DNA of 64,000 nt from Rhizobium sp. G21 (GTDB taxonomy: Bacteria > Pseudomonadota > Alphaproteobacteria > Rhizobiales > Rhizobiaceae), in NCBI RefSeq assembly GCF_014158035.1, contig NZ_JACFXW010000003.1, positions 1-64,000 on the forward strand. Reading direction: 5' to 3'. The position numbers and the translations under genes are program-made. The number at the start of each line of letters is the position of its first letter. Position 1 is the first letter of the stretch. The notes beneath the pieces are model-generated. The model was not told the DNA's origin and ran no database searches. It saw nothing but the letters and a program-made list of their open reading frames with translations. This document shows positions 39,133-47,804 of this stretch, piece after piece.

Positions 39133-39500
39133 TGGACGTCTCCCGTCAGAAGATTGGCGACGCGCGCCAGGGCGCTCGGCTTGGTAGGTTTGGTCATGTA
39201 GTAATTGGCGCCGGCCGACCACGCAGCTTTGCGATCCTTCGCCTCGGCCTCGGTGGAGACCATGATGGCCGGAGCCTGATGGAGATCCGCATGGGAGCGC
39301 AATTCGCGCAGAAAGCGGTAGCCGTCCATCTTGGGCATATTGACGTCGACGACGAACAGATCGTAGCGCTTGGCGAGAGCCTTTTCGAGCGCCTCGACGC
39401 CATTGATGCATTCGTCGACGGCAAAGCCCGCATCGGTCAGGATCTGGCGATGATACATGCGCACGGTCGTCGCATCGTCGATAATCAACGCTTGTTTCAT
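39129..39500 (-). CDS. cheY: CheY-like single-domain response regulator
   Basis: 123 residues, receiver only. Acidic pair in ALIIDDATTVR, phospho-acceptor Asp in LFVVDVNMPKMDG, Thr/Ser in IMVSTEAEAKD and Lys in YMTKPTKP. It lies between cheR and cheA with 4-base overlaps on both sides, so it should be made in step with them and act as the diffusible output or phosphate sink of CheA. Confidence 0.93.
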   Translation of the reverse strand: MKQALIIDDATTVRMYHRQILTDAGFAVDECINGVEALEKALAKRYDLFVVDVNMPKMDGYRFLRELRSHADLHQAPAIMVSTEAEAKDRKAAWSAGANYYMTKPTKPSALARVANLLTGDVQ

Positions 39501-40354
39501 GCGAATGCATCTCCTGTGAGGGGCTTCTGATAGACGATCGTGCTGCCGAAACGGCGCACCTTGAACAGGCTGGAAATACGGCTCATCGATTCCGAATGGC
39601 CGAGGCATATGAAGGCGCCGGGGCTCATGGTTTCATAGAAGGCCTCGGCCGCTGCGCGCCGGGACATGTCGTCGAAATAAATGAGCAGGTTGCGGCAGAA
39701 GATCACGTCGATGCGGGTGAATCGAGCGACATCGGCCGGCTGATTGAGGTTGGCGCGGAGAAATTCGACGGAATCGCGCAGATCCTGGCTGATCTGCCAG
39801 TTGCCGTCGCGCAGCTTGGTGAAGTATTTCTTCAACTGGTGCGGCGGCACGCCCTGGACGGAGCGGGGCGAATAAATCCCCGTACGCGCGTTCGCCAGGA
39901 TCGAGGTGTCGATGTCGGATCCAAGGATCTCGACATCGTAGCGATCGATATGCGGCCAATGCTCCATGAGATGGATCGCAAGCGAATAGGGTTCTTCGCC
40001 GGACGAGCAGGGCATGGACCATATGCGGATCGGATCGTTGGCGCTCTTGTAGCGGACGACCTCGGCCAATATGGAATCCGTCAGACAATCGAATTGATAC
40101 GCTTCGCGGAAGAAGTAAGTTTCGTTGACGGTCATCAGATTGGTGAGGATCTGCGTCTCGCTGCCCGTCGGATTCAGCCGGAGCAGGCGAAAGTAGCCGT
40201 TGAAGTCCTGTGTTTCCGTTGCTGCGATGCGATCTGAAAGCCGTCTGTCGACAAAGTACCGCTTGCTGGCGTCGAAGTGTATTCCGGTGCGACGGTAGAA
40301 ATATTCGGCAAATCGAGTGAAATCGTCGGCGGAGATCGCCTTCGTAGTGCTCAT
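39497..40354 (-). CDS. cheR: Chemoreceptor methyltransferase CheR
   Basis: 285 residues. The N-terminal helical domain is followed by the SAM-binding domain: TYFFREAYQFD, IWSMPCSSGEEPYSLAI, ILGSDIDTSIL and DVIFCRNLLIYFD, all classical CheR motifs. It methylates glutamates of chemoreceptors with S-adenosylmethionine, opposing CheB. The ATG at 40354 overlaps the stop of the HEAT-repeat gene and the stop overlaps the cheY start. Confidence 0.94.
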   Translation of the reverse strand: MSTTKAISADDFTRFAEYFYRRTGIHFDASKRYFVDRRLSDRIAATETQDFNGYFRLLRLNPTGSETQILTNLMTVNETYFFREAYQFDCLTDSILAEVVRYKSANDPIRIWSMPCSSGEEPYSLAIHLMEHWPHIDRYDVEILGSDIDTSILANARTGIYSPRSVQGVPPHQLKKYFTKLRDGNWQISQDLRDSVEFLRANLNQPADVARFTRIDVIFCRNLLIYFDDMSRRAAAEAFYETMSPGAFICLGHSESMSRISSLFKVRRFGSTIVYQKPLTGDAFA

Positions 40355-40989
40355 GTGGAACCCTCGATGCGCCTGAGGGCGTTCTCGGCGGAAAATGCGA
40401 TGAACGGCTCTTCGCCAAATCTGGCGACTGCCCGGCGCAAAGGCTCGACCGCTGCGGTGGTGCCGACCTCGTTCAAGAGATCCAGCGCGGTGCCGACGAC
40501 GTTGATATTGGCGTCCATGGTGATTACGGCGATCAGCCAATCCTCGACGGCCGGATGACGCAGGGCTTCCAGGACGTTGACGAGGAAGATGCGAACATCG
40601 GGGTCGGGGTCGTCGAGCAGCGCCTCCATACGCGGCGCGACGTCGGAAGGCAGCTCCTTGAGGATGTCGATGGCGATGTTGCGCAGCGCCGCATCATCCG
40701 ATCTCAGCAGCGGCATCAGTCCGTCCACGACGGCTTCGCCGCCCAGATGGGCCAACTCGACGGCGATGACCTCGCGACAAGCCCGCTCGTCATCCGCAGC
40801 CAGCGCAATGCACAGCGCGTCGACCGCGGCCCGCCCGCCACGCGCCGAAAGCGCCCGGATCGCGGCCAGGCGTTCGCCGAGGCTCCCCGCGCTCAACACG
40901 GCGATCATCTCCTCCAGAGGGCGAGGGTCGGCAGCGTCTGCATCCACCCTGCTATCCGCCTCCGGTGCTTTCGGTTTCTTGATCGGCAT
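40351..40989 (-). CDS. HEAT-repeat protein within the che operon
   Basis: 212 residues. After a charged N-terminal linker (KKPKAPEADSR) come about four HEAT-like helical repeats: ERLAAIRALSARGGRAAVD, LRNIAIDILKELPSDVAPR, DVRIFLVNVLEALRHPAVED and AVEPLRRAVARFGEEPFIAF. Such repeats form a solenoid for protein-protein contacts. AAAGGA precedes the ATG at 40989. Its placement between cheB and cheR suggests a scaffold or adaptor in receptor adaptation; HEAT-repeat genes recur in non-flagellar che clusters, but their function is mostly unknown. Confidence 0.8.
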   Translation of the reverse strand: MPIKKPKAPEADSRVDADAADPRPLEEMIAVLSAGSLGERLAAIRALSARGGRAAVDALCIALAADDERACREVIAVELAHLGGEAVVDGLMPLLRSDDAALRNIAIDILKELPSDVAPRMEALLDDPDPDVRIFLVNVLEALRHPAVEDWLIAVITMDANINVVGTALDLLNEVGTTAAVEPLRRAVARFGEEPFIAFSAENALRRIEGST

Positions 40990-41008
40990 TTGGTCGGTCC
41001 TTTGAAAA

Positions 41009-42103
41009 TCAATGCGCCCGGCTGACCCATTGGCGGATTTGCTGGGCAATCTTGCCGCTCGGCAGAACGCAGCCCGCCCCGCCGCGCTTGATCAATTCGG
41101 CCGGCATGCCGAACACCACGGCGGTTTCCTCGCTTTCGGCGACGGTGCGCCCTCCGGCGCTCTTCAATTCGGTCATAGCCTGGGCCCCGTCATGTCCCAT
41201 GCCGGTCAGCTGGACGGCGATCAGGTTTTGCGCCGGCACGTTTTCGAGCGCGGTCTGGACCATCAGCTCGACCGAAGGATGCCAAGTGTAGTGCGGCGAT
41301 TCCGGTCGGTTCATGACGATGAGCTTGCCCGTTCGCTGGGCGACGACCATGTCCGAGCCGCCGCGCGCTATGTAGACGCGGCCCGGCCGCAGCTCTTCCA
41401 TGCTGACGCTCTCCCTGACGTCCAGGCTGCAAAGACCGTTCAGTCGCGACGCCAGGGACGCGGTGAACGACGCCGGCATATGCTGGGCGACCAGAACAGG
41501 CCATGGCAGATCAGCCGGCAGGTTGGGCAGAATCTCCTCGAGGGTTCGAGGACCACCCGTCGACACGCCGATCAGCACCAACCCGAACGGACTGCCGCTG
41601 GCCGAATAGATCCGCCTGCGCGGCGCCGCCGGTTCGACGACGGAGGTTCGCGCCGGCCGCGGGGCGGCTGGTTGCGGCGCCTCTGCGCCACGACCGGGGC
41701 GCCCGCGAATGCGTGCATTGGCGGCGGTCCGCACCTTCTCGACGATGCTGGAGGCGATCGCGTCGATGCTCAGCGAGATCGTCCCACCCGGCTTGGGAAC
41801 ATAGTCGACTGCGCCCAGAGCGAGGGCTTCGAGCGTCGCCAGCGCCCCTTTCTCGGTCAGGGACGACACCATGACGGTCGGGGTGGGCCGCTCCGTCATG
41901 ATGTGCGAAAGAGCGGTCAGGCCGTCCATAACCGGCATATTGATGTCGAGCGTGACGACATCGGGTTTGAAGATCGCCAGTTCCTCCAGAGCCTCCTGAC
42001 CCGTTCGGGCGATCTGGACGTCGAACCCTTGCTCGGTCAGCAGGGACGTCAGGTGTTTTCGCATCAGAGCGGAATCGTCTACGACCAGAACTTTCAGAGG
42101 CAT
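41009..42103 (-). CDS. cheB: Chemoreceptor methylesterase/deamidase CheB
   Basis: 364 residues. An N-terminal receiver (VLVVDDSALMRKHL, Asp in VVTLDINMPVMDG, Lys in YVPKPGG) is linked by a proline/alanine-rich segment to the esterase domain, with catalytic Ser in IGVSTGGPRTLEE, His in LVAQHMPASF and Asp in TGMGHDGAQA. It demethylates chemoreceptors when phosphorylated by CheA. It follows the CheW gene by 8 bases and the receptor genes upstream. Confidence 0.95.
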   Translation of the reverse strand: MPLKVLVVDDSALMRKHLTSLLTEQGFDVQIARTGQEALEELAIFKPDVVTLDINMPVMDGLTALSHIMTERPTPTVMVSSLTEKGALATLEALALGAVDYVPKPGGTISLSIDAIASSIVEKVRTAANARIRGRPGRGAEAPQPAAPRPARTSVVEPAAPRRRIYSASGSPFGLVLIGVSTGGPRTLEEILPNLPADLPWPVLVAQHMPASFTASLASRLNGLCSLDVRESVSMEELRPGRVYIARGGSDMVVAQRTGKLIVMNRPESPHYTWHPSVELMVQTALENVPAQNLIAVQLTGMGHDGAQAMTELKSAGGRTVAESEETAVVFGMPAELIKRGGAGCVLPSGKIAQQIRQWVSRAH

Positions 42104-42111
42104 TGGAACGA

Positions 42112-43653
42112 CTAAGCCTCCAGATCCGCGAGTTCCGTCTCCGTGAGCAGCGCGTCCGGATCCATCAACATGATCATCCTTTTCTGCTTCTCAAGGTTGG
42201 CGACGCGACCGAGGATGCGGTGTTGATCGAGCGACAATTTGGGCGAAGGCTCGATGGCGTTGCGCGGAATCTTGAGGACCTCCGTCACCGAGTCGACGAT
42301 GAAGCCCGTGCGTTTGCCGTTCAGCGCATAGACCATGATCCGCTGACGGTCGTTCCTCTCGATATCGTCGAGATCGAGCCGCCGGCGCTGGTCTATCACC
42401 GGCAGAACGGCGCCCCGGAGATTGATGACGCCGACGACGAAGGTCGGCGCCTTCGGAACGCGCGTCAGGCTTTCGGGCACCCGAACGATTTCGTGCACCG
42501 CCGCGATCGGCACGCCGAACTCCTCGCTGCCCAGACGGAAGACGACGACCTGTTCCTCGTCTTCCGGCGCGTCGTGATCATCCACTTCGAAATCGGCGTC
42601 GTGCATGTCCCTCTCCATTTCTGTGGCCGTCGCCAGTGCGTTCTTCATGTCCGCATTGGCGAACATCCGGTTGGTGTCGAGCACAGAGACCAGCCGTTTG
42701 CCGCCATCCAGCCTACAGACGGCCGAGATTTCCTCCAGACCGCCCCGACCGGATAGGATCTTGGGAAGGGTGTCGGCCTGCTGACGCGAAACCCTGAGAA
42801 CTTCGTCGACGGAGTCCGCCACGACGCCGACGGCTTGGCCTTCGCCGAGGCCGAGCACGATGATGCGCTGAGTTTCGTCCTCGTCGGTTTCTGCGAGGCC
42901 GAGCAACGCTCGAAGGGACACGAGCGGCAGCAGCCGCTCGCGCAATGTCATCAGACCGAGTACATGGACCGGCGCATTCGGTATGGCGACCACGCGCTCG
43001 GGCATCTGGACGATTTCCTGAACGGCGGCGATATCGGCGGCATATTCCTGCTTTTCGACCTTGAAGGACACCAACTGCATCTCGTCGGTGTCCCGCTCCT
43101 CTTCGGCGGCCTCTTCCGAGGGGTCCAGATCCGAGGATGCGACGAGGTTGGCCTGACGACCATCGATCGCGGTGCCGGCGAATTCGCGGGCGATCAATTC
43201 GGCGAAATCGAGGATCATGACGATCTCGCCGTTGGCCATCTTGACGACACCGGTCAGCAGTCTTGCATCGACGCTCGCTCCGATGGACGAAGCCGGTTCG
43301 ATATCGGCCTGATCCACGGCGATGACGCTCGCAACCCGGTCGACGACGAAGCCCAGAGGGGTTCCCAGATTGATGACCAAAGCCCTCGTCGCGTCGGTGT
43401 CGCTGACATCCGCCAGCCCGAAGATGCGTCGCAGGTTGACGATCGGCAGGATTCGGCCCCGCAAATTTGCGAGACCGAGGAGCGATGGCGGGGCGAGCGG
43501 AACCTGCGCCAGCCCGGGCACACGAATGATTTCCTGAACCGGCGCCATGGGCGCGGCGAAGACTTCTCCCTCGACCGAAAACGTCACGAACTGATTGTCG
43601 CTGGTTTCGATCTCGGGCGCTTCTTCTGTCGAGACGACTTCATCAAAGGACAT
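42112..43653 (-). CDS. cheW: Protein with three CheW domains
   Basis: 513 residues containing three complete CheW-like domains in tandem, roughly residues 20-165, 190-335 and 365-505. Each shows the NLRG-type turn: LANLRGRILPIVNLR, LMTLRERLLPLVSLR and VINLRGAVLPVIDQR. Linkers are strongly acidic (SEEAAEEERDTDE, DHDAPEDEEQ). A single CheW normally bridges CheA and receptors; three in one chain could cross-link several baseplate units. No other cheW gene is in the cluster, so this is the sole coupling protein here. It starts 12 bases after the soluble receptor gene. Confidence 0.92.
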   Translation of the reverse strand: MSFDEVVSTEEAPEIETSDNQFVTFSVEGEVFAAPMAPVQEIIRVPGLAQVPLAPPSLLGLANLRGRILPIVNLRRIFGLADVSDTDATRALVINLGTPLGFVVDRVASVIAVDQADIEPASSIGASVDARLLTGVVKMANGEIVMILDFAELIAREFAGTAIDGRQANLVASSDLDPSEEAAEEERDTDEMQLVSFKVEKQEYAADIAAVQEIVQMPERVVAIPNAPVHVLGLMTLRERLLPLVSLRALLGLAETDEDETQRIIVLGLGEGQAVGVVADSVDEVLRVSRQQADTLPKILSGRGGLEEISAVCRLDGGKRLVSVLDTNRMFANADMKNALATATEMERDMHDADFEVDDHDAPEDEEQVVVFRLGSEEFGVPIAAVHEIVRVPESLTRVPKAPTFVVGVINLRGAVLPVIDQRRRLDLDDIERNDRQRIMVYALNGKRTGFIVDSVTEVLKIPRNAIEPSPKLSLDQHRILGRVANLEKQKRMIMLMDPDALLTETELADLEA

Positions 43654-43665
43654 GGCGTGCTCCGA

Positions 43666-45594
43666 TCACGCTGCTGTCTGCAATTCGTCGGCCAGGGAGG
43701 CGATCTCCTCGACGGCCTTGACGAGTTCCTCGGCGCCCTGGGACTGCTGTCGGGCAGCCGTCGACGCTTCCTCTGCAGCGCGTTCAGCTTGCTGGGAAGC
43801 AGCCGAGATCTGGTCGATGCCCCGCTTGGTCTGAGCGACCGCGGCGGCAATTTCGTTTGCGCTGGCGAGTATTTCCGATGCGCCGTTCTGCACGTCGGCG
43901 ACTTCCACTTCGATGCTGACCAGGTTCGCAGTGGTCGTCTTGGCCTTTTCGACCTCGTCGAGCGCCGCTTCGACAATCTCGTCGAGATCGCGGCTCACGG
44001 CCTGGATCTGATCCTGCACCGATTTGACGAGATCCTTGATGCGGTCGGCGTTCTCGGCGGAATCCCGGGCGAGGTTGCGGATATCCGTTGCGACGACCGC
44101 AAATCCCTTGCCGAATTCGCCTGCGCGCGCCGCTTCGATCGAGCCGTTGACGGCCAGCATATTGGTCTGCACGGAGACCGTTGCGATCGCCTCGACGATT
44201 TTGTCGATCCGGCGCGAGACCACTGCGAGATCCTTGACCTGATTGATGCTCGTCCGCGTGGCTGTAGCCGAACCCTGGATGCCTTCGATCAGCTGGTCTA
44301 CCGAGGTCTTGTTGGCGCCGAGCAGCGATTTCATGCTGGTGAGCCTGTCGACGCTGTCCGTGGCGCGGTTCTGAGCGATGTCGAGGCCTCGTTCGATCTG
44401 GCCCATGGCGGCGGCGGATTCGGCGGTTGCCGAAGCGGATGTCTGCGCACCGCGACGGATCTCGTCCAGCGCCGTCATCACCTGACTGGCGGAGCGGTTG
44501 ATTTCCTGGATGGCGGAAGACAGCTCTTCCGACGACGACGCCATTTCCTCCGAACTCTTGGCGATGTCGGTCGAGTTCTTCAGATCCTCGGCAAGCTCGG
44601 TCAGCGCCTGGGCTGTCTGCTCGCATTCGGCGAGCGCCTGCGATTGCTCCTGCACCGATTTGGCCGACTCTTCGGCTGCGGCGGATTGTTCCTCGGCCGC
44701 GGCTGCGATTTCTTCGGAGCCCTTCAGGGCCTGGAGCGCGGCAGCGTTCGACTGCACGGCGCCAGCGGCGATTTCGCGGATGCCGGTGATGACGTCGATC
44801 GCGTCGGTGCGGATCTGGTCGAGCTGGGCAGTGATCATCTTGCCCTTTTCAATTTCGCCCTTGATGGAGTCCGCCGAGGTGTTGATCCCCGACGTGATCG
44901 CCTTGACGTCCACCTGTATCTGCCCCACGAGATCGGCGATCTGCTTGGCGGATTTTTCGGACGTTTCGGCGAGGGTGCGGACTTCGTCGGCGACGACTGC
45001 AAATCCCTTGCCGTGCTTGCCGGCCCTGGCAGCCTCGATCGCGGCGTTGAGCGCCAGAAGATTGGTCTGGTCGGCGATCCGGCCCACCGCCTTCACGATA
45101 TCGCCGATATTGGCCGCCTGTTTTTCGAGCTCGGCGATCAACTCCACCGAAGCCTGCTGGCGAACCGCGGCGACGCCGACATTGGCGATCAGCACGCCGA
45201 CATCTGCGCTCGTCCGCTGCACCAGCGCCTGGGTGCTTTCCATCTTGGTCTGGCCTACTTCGGATGCCCGCAGCTGACGCGTGATGGAATCGGTCATCTG
45301 CCGGCAAGCCACCAACGATTCCTGGGCTGCGTTCGACGCTTCCGAGGCGCCCGAGGCGATCTGGTCGGAGGCGCGCTTCAGCTCTTCGGCAGCCGATGCC
45401 GCCTCGTTGATGCCGGCCGAAATCTCGGCCGTCGCCGCGGCGATCCGTTCCGCGGCCTGTTGTTGCTTGGCCAATGTGCGAGCGCGCTTGCGCTGCTGGT
45501 CTGCGTCGCGCGACGCAGAGCCATTGCCGCGCGTCGAGGCGGGTGTGCTCATCGCGTCGCTAATCTGTTTCTGATATTTTTTAACAAGTGTCAT
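43666..45594 (-). CDS. Soluble methyl-accepting protein with two signalling tips
   Basis: 642 residues, almost all coiled coil, no membrane segment and no separate sensor domain. Two hairpin tips are clear: one near residue 185 (RIADQTNLLALNAAIEAARA, then GKHGKGFAVVADEVRTLAE) and one near residue 485 (ATVSVQTNMLAVNGSIEAAR, then AGEFGKGFAVVATDIRNLAR). Thus two methyl-accepting signalling modules are fused head to tail. The ATG at 45594 has GGAG upstream; a TTG codon precedes it. Cytoplasmic chemoreceptors can form arrays sandwiched between two CheA/CheW layers, and two tips in one chain might span or cap such an array. It precedes the triple-CheW gene by 12 bases. Confidence 0.88.
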   Translation of the reverse strand: MTLVKKYQKQISDAMSTPASTRGNGSASRDADQQRKRARTLAKQQQAAERIAAATAEISAGINEAASAAEELKRASDQIASGASEASNAAQESLVACRQMTDSITRQLRASEVGQTKMESTQALVQRTSADVGVLIANVGVAAVRQQASVELIAELEKQAANIGDIVKAVGRIADQTNLLALNAAIEAARAGKHGKGFAVVADEVRTLAETSEKSAKQIADLVGQIQVDVKAITSGINTSADSIKGEIEKGKMITAQLDQIRTDAIDVITGIREIAAGAVQSNAAALQALKGSEEIAAAAEEQSAAAEESAKSVQEQSQALAECEQTAQALTELAEDLKNSTDIAKSSEEMASSSEELSSAIQEINRSASQVMTALDEIRRGAQTSASATAESAAAMGQIERGLDIAQNRATDSVDRLTSMKSLLGANKTSVDQLIEGIQGSATATRTSINQVKDLAVVSRRIDKIVEAIATVSVQTNMLAVNGSIEAARAGEFGKGFAVVATDIRNLARDSAENADRIKDLVKSVQDQIQAVSRDLDEIVEAALDEVEKAKTTTANLVSIEVEVADVQNGASEILASANEIAAAVAQTKRGIDQISAASQQAERAAEEASTAARQQSQGAEELVKAVEEIASLADELQTAA

Positions 45595-45597
45595 CAA

Positions 45598-45835
45598 TCG
45601 TCTCCGCCGAGTGGGCCTCTCAAAATGGCCAGCGGATGGTTTGATTTCGGAGCTTGTGCGAGCTTGTATTTATACTTGGAGATCGCTCGCGAAATAAGGA
45701 ATATTGCATCCTGGAAACAGATATTCATTTGAAGTATAAATATATATTCGTTATATGTATTGAAAATAAATTAGTATATATGGGTATGGCGAGGGCGACT
45801 GCTTCTCCGGTCAGGGAAGTCTGATTGACTGTGCA
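45598..45835 (-). promoter_or_regulatory. AT-rich spacer, likely main promoter region of the che-kai operon
   Basis: A 238-base gap between the two receptor genes. From about 45655 to 45785 it is strikingly AT-rich (runs such as AAATATATATTC and AAATAAATTAG) within a GC-rich window, as expected for a strong or DNA-binding-protein-controlled promoter. No exact -35/-10 pair is assigned. Confidence 0.45.
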
Positions 45836-47152
45836 TTAGAAGAGCTCGATCATCGCGACCGGCGCTTCGTCGACAGAATTGTCGCTCAGGACCGTGTTGT
45901 GGATTTGCCTCTGTTCGCGCATGACATAGGACGACGAGAGCCGATCGAGCGTCTCGGCGAGCGCTGCCAGGCCTTTCAGCCTCGACGGCTCCAACAGCCC
46001 GTCGCGCACCGAACCGATATGCGACTTGACCTCCGTCGCCATCGAAATGACCTGCTCGATCTGCTGCCGAACGATATCCTGGAACTGGATGCTGCCCATC
46101 ATGGCCATGATCGGTTCGGCGATATCCTCGTTCTCCGTCTTGACCCGAACGAGCACTTCGCGCTGGTGTTGAAGCAGCAGCATCAGATTGGTGGTCAGCA
46201 GTCCCAGCGCATCGGAGATGTTGTTCATCGCCGCCGTTTCGCTGTCCTGTCGCCGCTTGGACTGGTCCTCGAGGTCCGTGTTCACCGAGGACATAAGGCC
46301 CGACACGCGATCATGCACGTTGTCTGCCAAATGCTGTACTTCGCCCGCGAGCGATCGGATCTCCTGAGCGATGACCGAGAAACCCTTTCCGACCTCGCCG
46401 ACCCGCGCCGCCTCGATCGAAACGTTCAGCGACAACATCGTCGTCTGCCGCGCGATCCGTTGGACGCCATTCAGCACGGTAAGGACGTTCTGGGTTTCGT
46501 CGGACAGGCGCTGCTGGAAGGCGACGGCGTCCGAGGCGGATTTCTCCTGCTGATCGCCGAGTTTGGCAAGGTGCTGCCGGCACCCCAGAAGCTGCTCTTC
46601 GATCTGGCCGAGAATGCGCTCGGAACTGTCGTTCGATCCGGCGCTCTTGAGGAAGTCCATCAGCGCGGTCACCCGGCCATCCACTTCGAGCAGGCTTGCG
46701 AGCAGGTTTTCTGCCGCATCCTGACTGACATTCGTCACCGACTGCAATTGCATCCGCAACAGATCGACATAGGCGGGATAGTCGTCGAGGCGGGTCGCCG
46801 CCAGAGCGAGGTCACCGCGGCTCGACTCCTGAGACGGTTGTGGCTTGGCGGGGAACGGAATGACATTGTCGTTGATCGCTTCTATGTCCGCATCCTTCTC
46901 TCCGGGTTCGGCAACCGCGCCCGTCTCCACTGCCGCGCGAAAATCGTCTGAGGCCTCGGAACGCCGTATGATGACGACGGGGTGACGTCTGCCGACAATA
47001 AACCCGCACAACAATCCGGCCAGCACCAGGCAAGCCCCAGCCATCGTCATCGCGATGCGGGGCGTCGCCGAATTGAGACAGGCGGCTCCAATGACGCCGC
47101 CCAAGGGAAATGCGAGCAGGACCTGTGGTCTGGTAAACCGGGAAACACGCAT
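45836..47152 (-). CDS. Membrane-anchored methyl-accepting protein with CheZ-like motif
   Basis: 438 residues. Two adjacent N-terminal membrane segments (about residues 9-25 and 33-53) leave almost no periplasmic loop, so sensing is probably cytoplasmic or membrane-linked. The signalling tip is GVQRIARQTTMLSLNVSIEA followed by ARVGEVGKGFSVIAQEIRSL. Downstream is SIQFQDIVRQQIEQVI, whose FQD-x-x-x-Q order matches the D-x3-Q phosphatase motif of CheZ (DFQDLTGQ). This could let the receptor dephosphorylate a CheY, or merely be a structural likeness. I chose ATG 47152 over an in-frame GTG at 47158. It follows the single receiver gene. Confidence 0.85.
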   Translation of the reverse strand: MRVSRFTRPQVLLAFPLGGVIGAACLNSATPRIAMTMAGACLVLAGLLCGFIVGRRHPVVIIRRSEASDDFRAAVETGAVAEPGEKDADIEAINDNVIPFPAKPQPSQESSRGDLALAATRLDDYPAYVDLLRMQLQSVTNVSQDAAENLLASLLEVDGRVTALMDFLKSAGSNDSSERILGQIEEQLLGCRQHLAKLGDQQEKSASDAVAFQQRLSDETQNVLTVLNGVQRIARQTTMLSLNVSIEAARVGEVGKGFSVIAQEIRSLAGEVQHLADNVHDRVSGLMSSVNTDLEDQSKRRQDSETAAMNNISDALGLLTTNLMLLLQHQREVLVRVKTENEDIAEPIMAMMGSIQFQDIVRQQIEQVISMATEVKSHIGSVRDGLLEPSRLKGLAALAETLDRLSSSYVMREQRQIHNTVLSDNSVDEAPVAMIELF

Positions 47153-47175
47153 GGCCACTCTCTCATTTCATCGGC

Positions 47176-47544
47176 CTAAGCGGCCGTCACCTGGCGGACG
47201 ACCTGCAAAAGGGCGGTCGGATCTACCGGCTTCACCAGCCATCCCGTGGCACCTGCCGCCTTGGCGGCCGCCCGTTTGTCTTGTTGCGAATCCGTGGTGA
47301 GGACCAGCATCGGCGTAAAACGCGTTTGAGGCAGCCGGCGTAGACGGGAAATCAACTCGACGCCATGCATGCCCGGCATATGGTAATCGGTTATGACCAG
47401 CGATGGCGACAGGCCGCGATTGACGCTGTCGATCGCGTCCTGGCCGTTCGACGCGGTCGAAAAGGAAAGCCCCGCCTTCGTGAGAATGCTGGAAAGGCTC
47501 GACAGCATGGTGGTGGAGTCGTCCACAAGCAGGATTGGTTTCAT
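47176..47544 (-). CDS. cheY: CheY-like single-domain response regulator (first gene of the cluster)
   Basis: 122 residues, receiver only. ILLVDDSTTMLSSL at the start, phospho-acceptor Asp in LVITDYHMPGMHG, Thr in LVLTTDSQQD and Lys in WLVKPVDP. It lies 23 bases before the membrane receptor gene and is the upstream-most gene of the minus-strand cluster. The 260-base spacer before it (47545-47804) contains no gene and carries a weak CCCCTA / TAGGGG inverted repeat at 47551-47588. Confidence 0.92.
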   Translation of the reverse strand: MKPILLVDDSTTMLSSLSSILTKAGLSFSTASNGQDAIDSVNRGLSPSLVITDYHMPGMHGVELISRLRRLPQTRFTPMLVLTTDSQQDKRAAAKAAGATGWLVKPVDPTALLQVVRQVTAA

Positions 47545-47804
47545 TGCCGTCCCCTAATGCAATGCTTCAATATCAGGATGCCTAGGGGCGCTCGCTCGGA
47601 TCAAATCGGACAGGATTGACATGAACGAATGCCGGCTGGCGTCCGGCTCATCGGAACACGTGCACGACAAGTGGTTTATGATGGATTATGTCGCCGACGG
47701 CGAAACTCTTTTCCTGCACGTCGTCTAGAATATTGCATTCGCACAAGAATTCGGAACCAAATCGGCGCGTGTCGCGACCTGCGGGCCGATTGGGGCTGCG
47801 CCGC

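Noticed and set aside
36823..39510. CheA starting at 39510 inside cheY
   Set aside because: The extra N-terminus is cheY read in another frame; GTG at 39132 precedes the Hpt domain directly and overlaps the cheY stop.
42835..45732. Very long plus-strand open frame of 965 codons across the CheW and receptor genes
   Set aside because: It is the antisense of two genes with clear family motifs; its own translation is low-complexity and matches nothing. High-GC coding DNA often leaves the opposite strand open.
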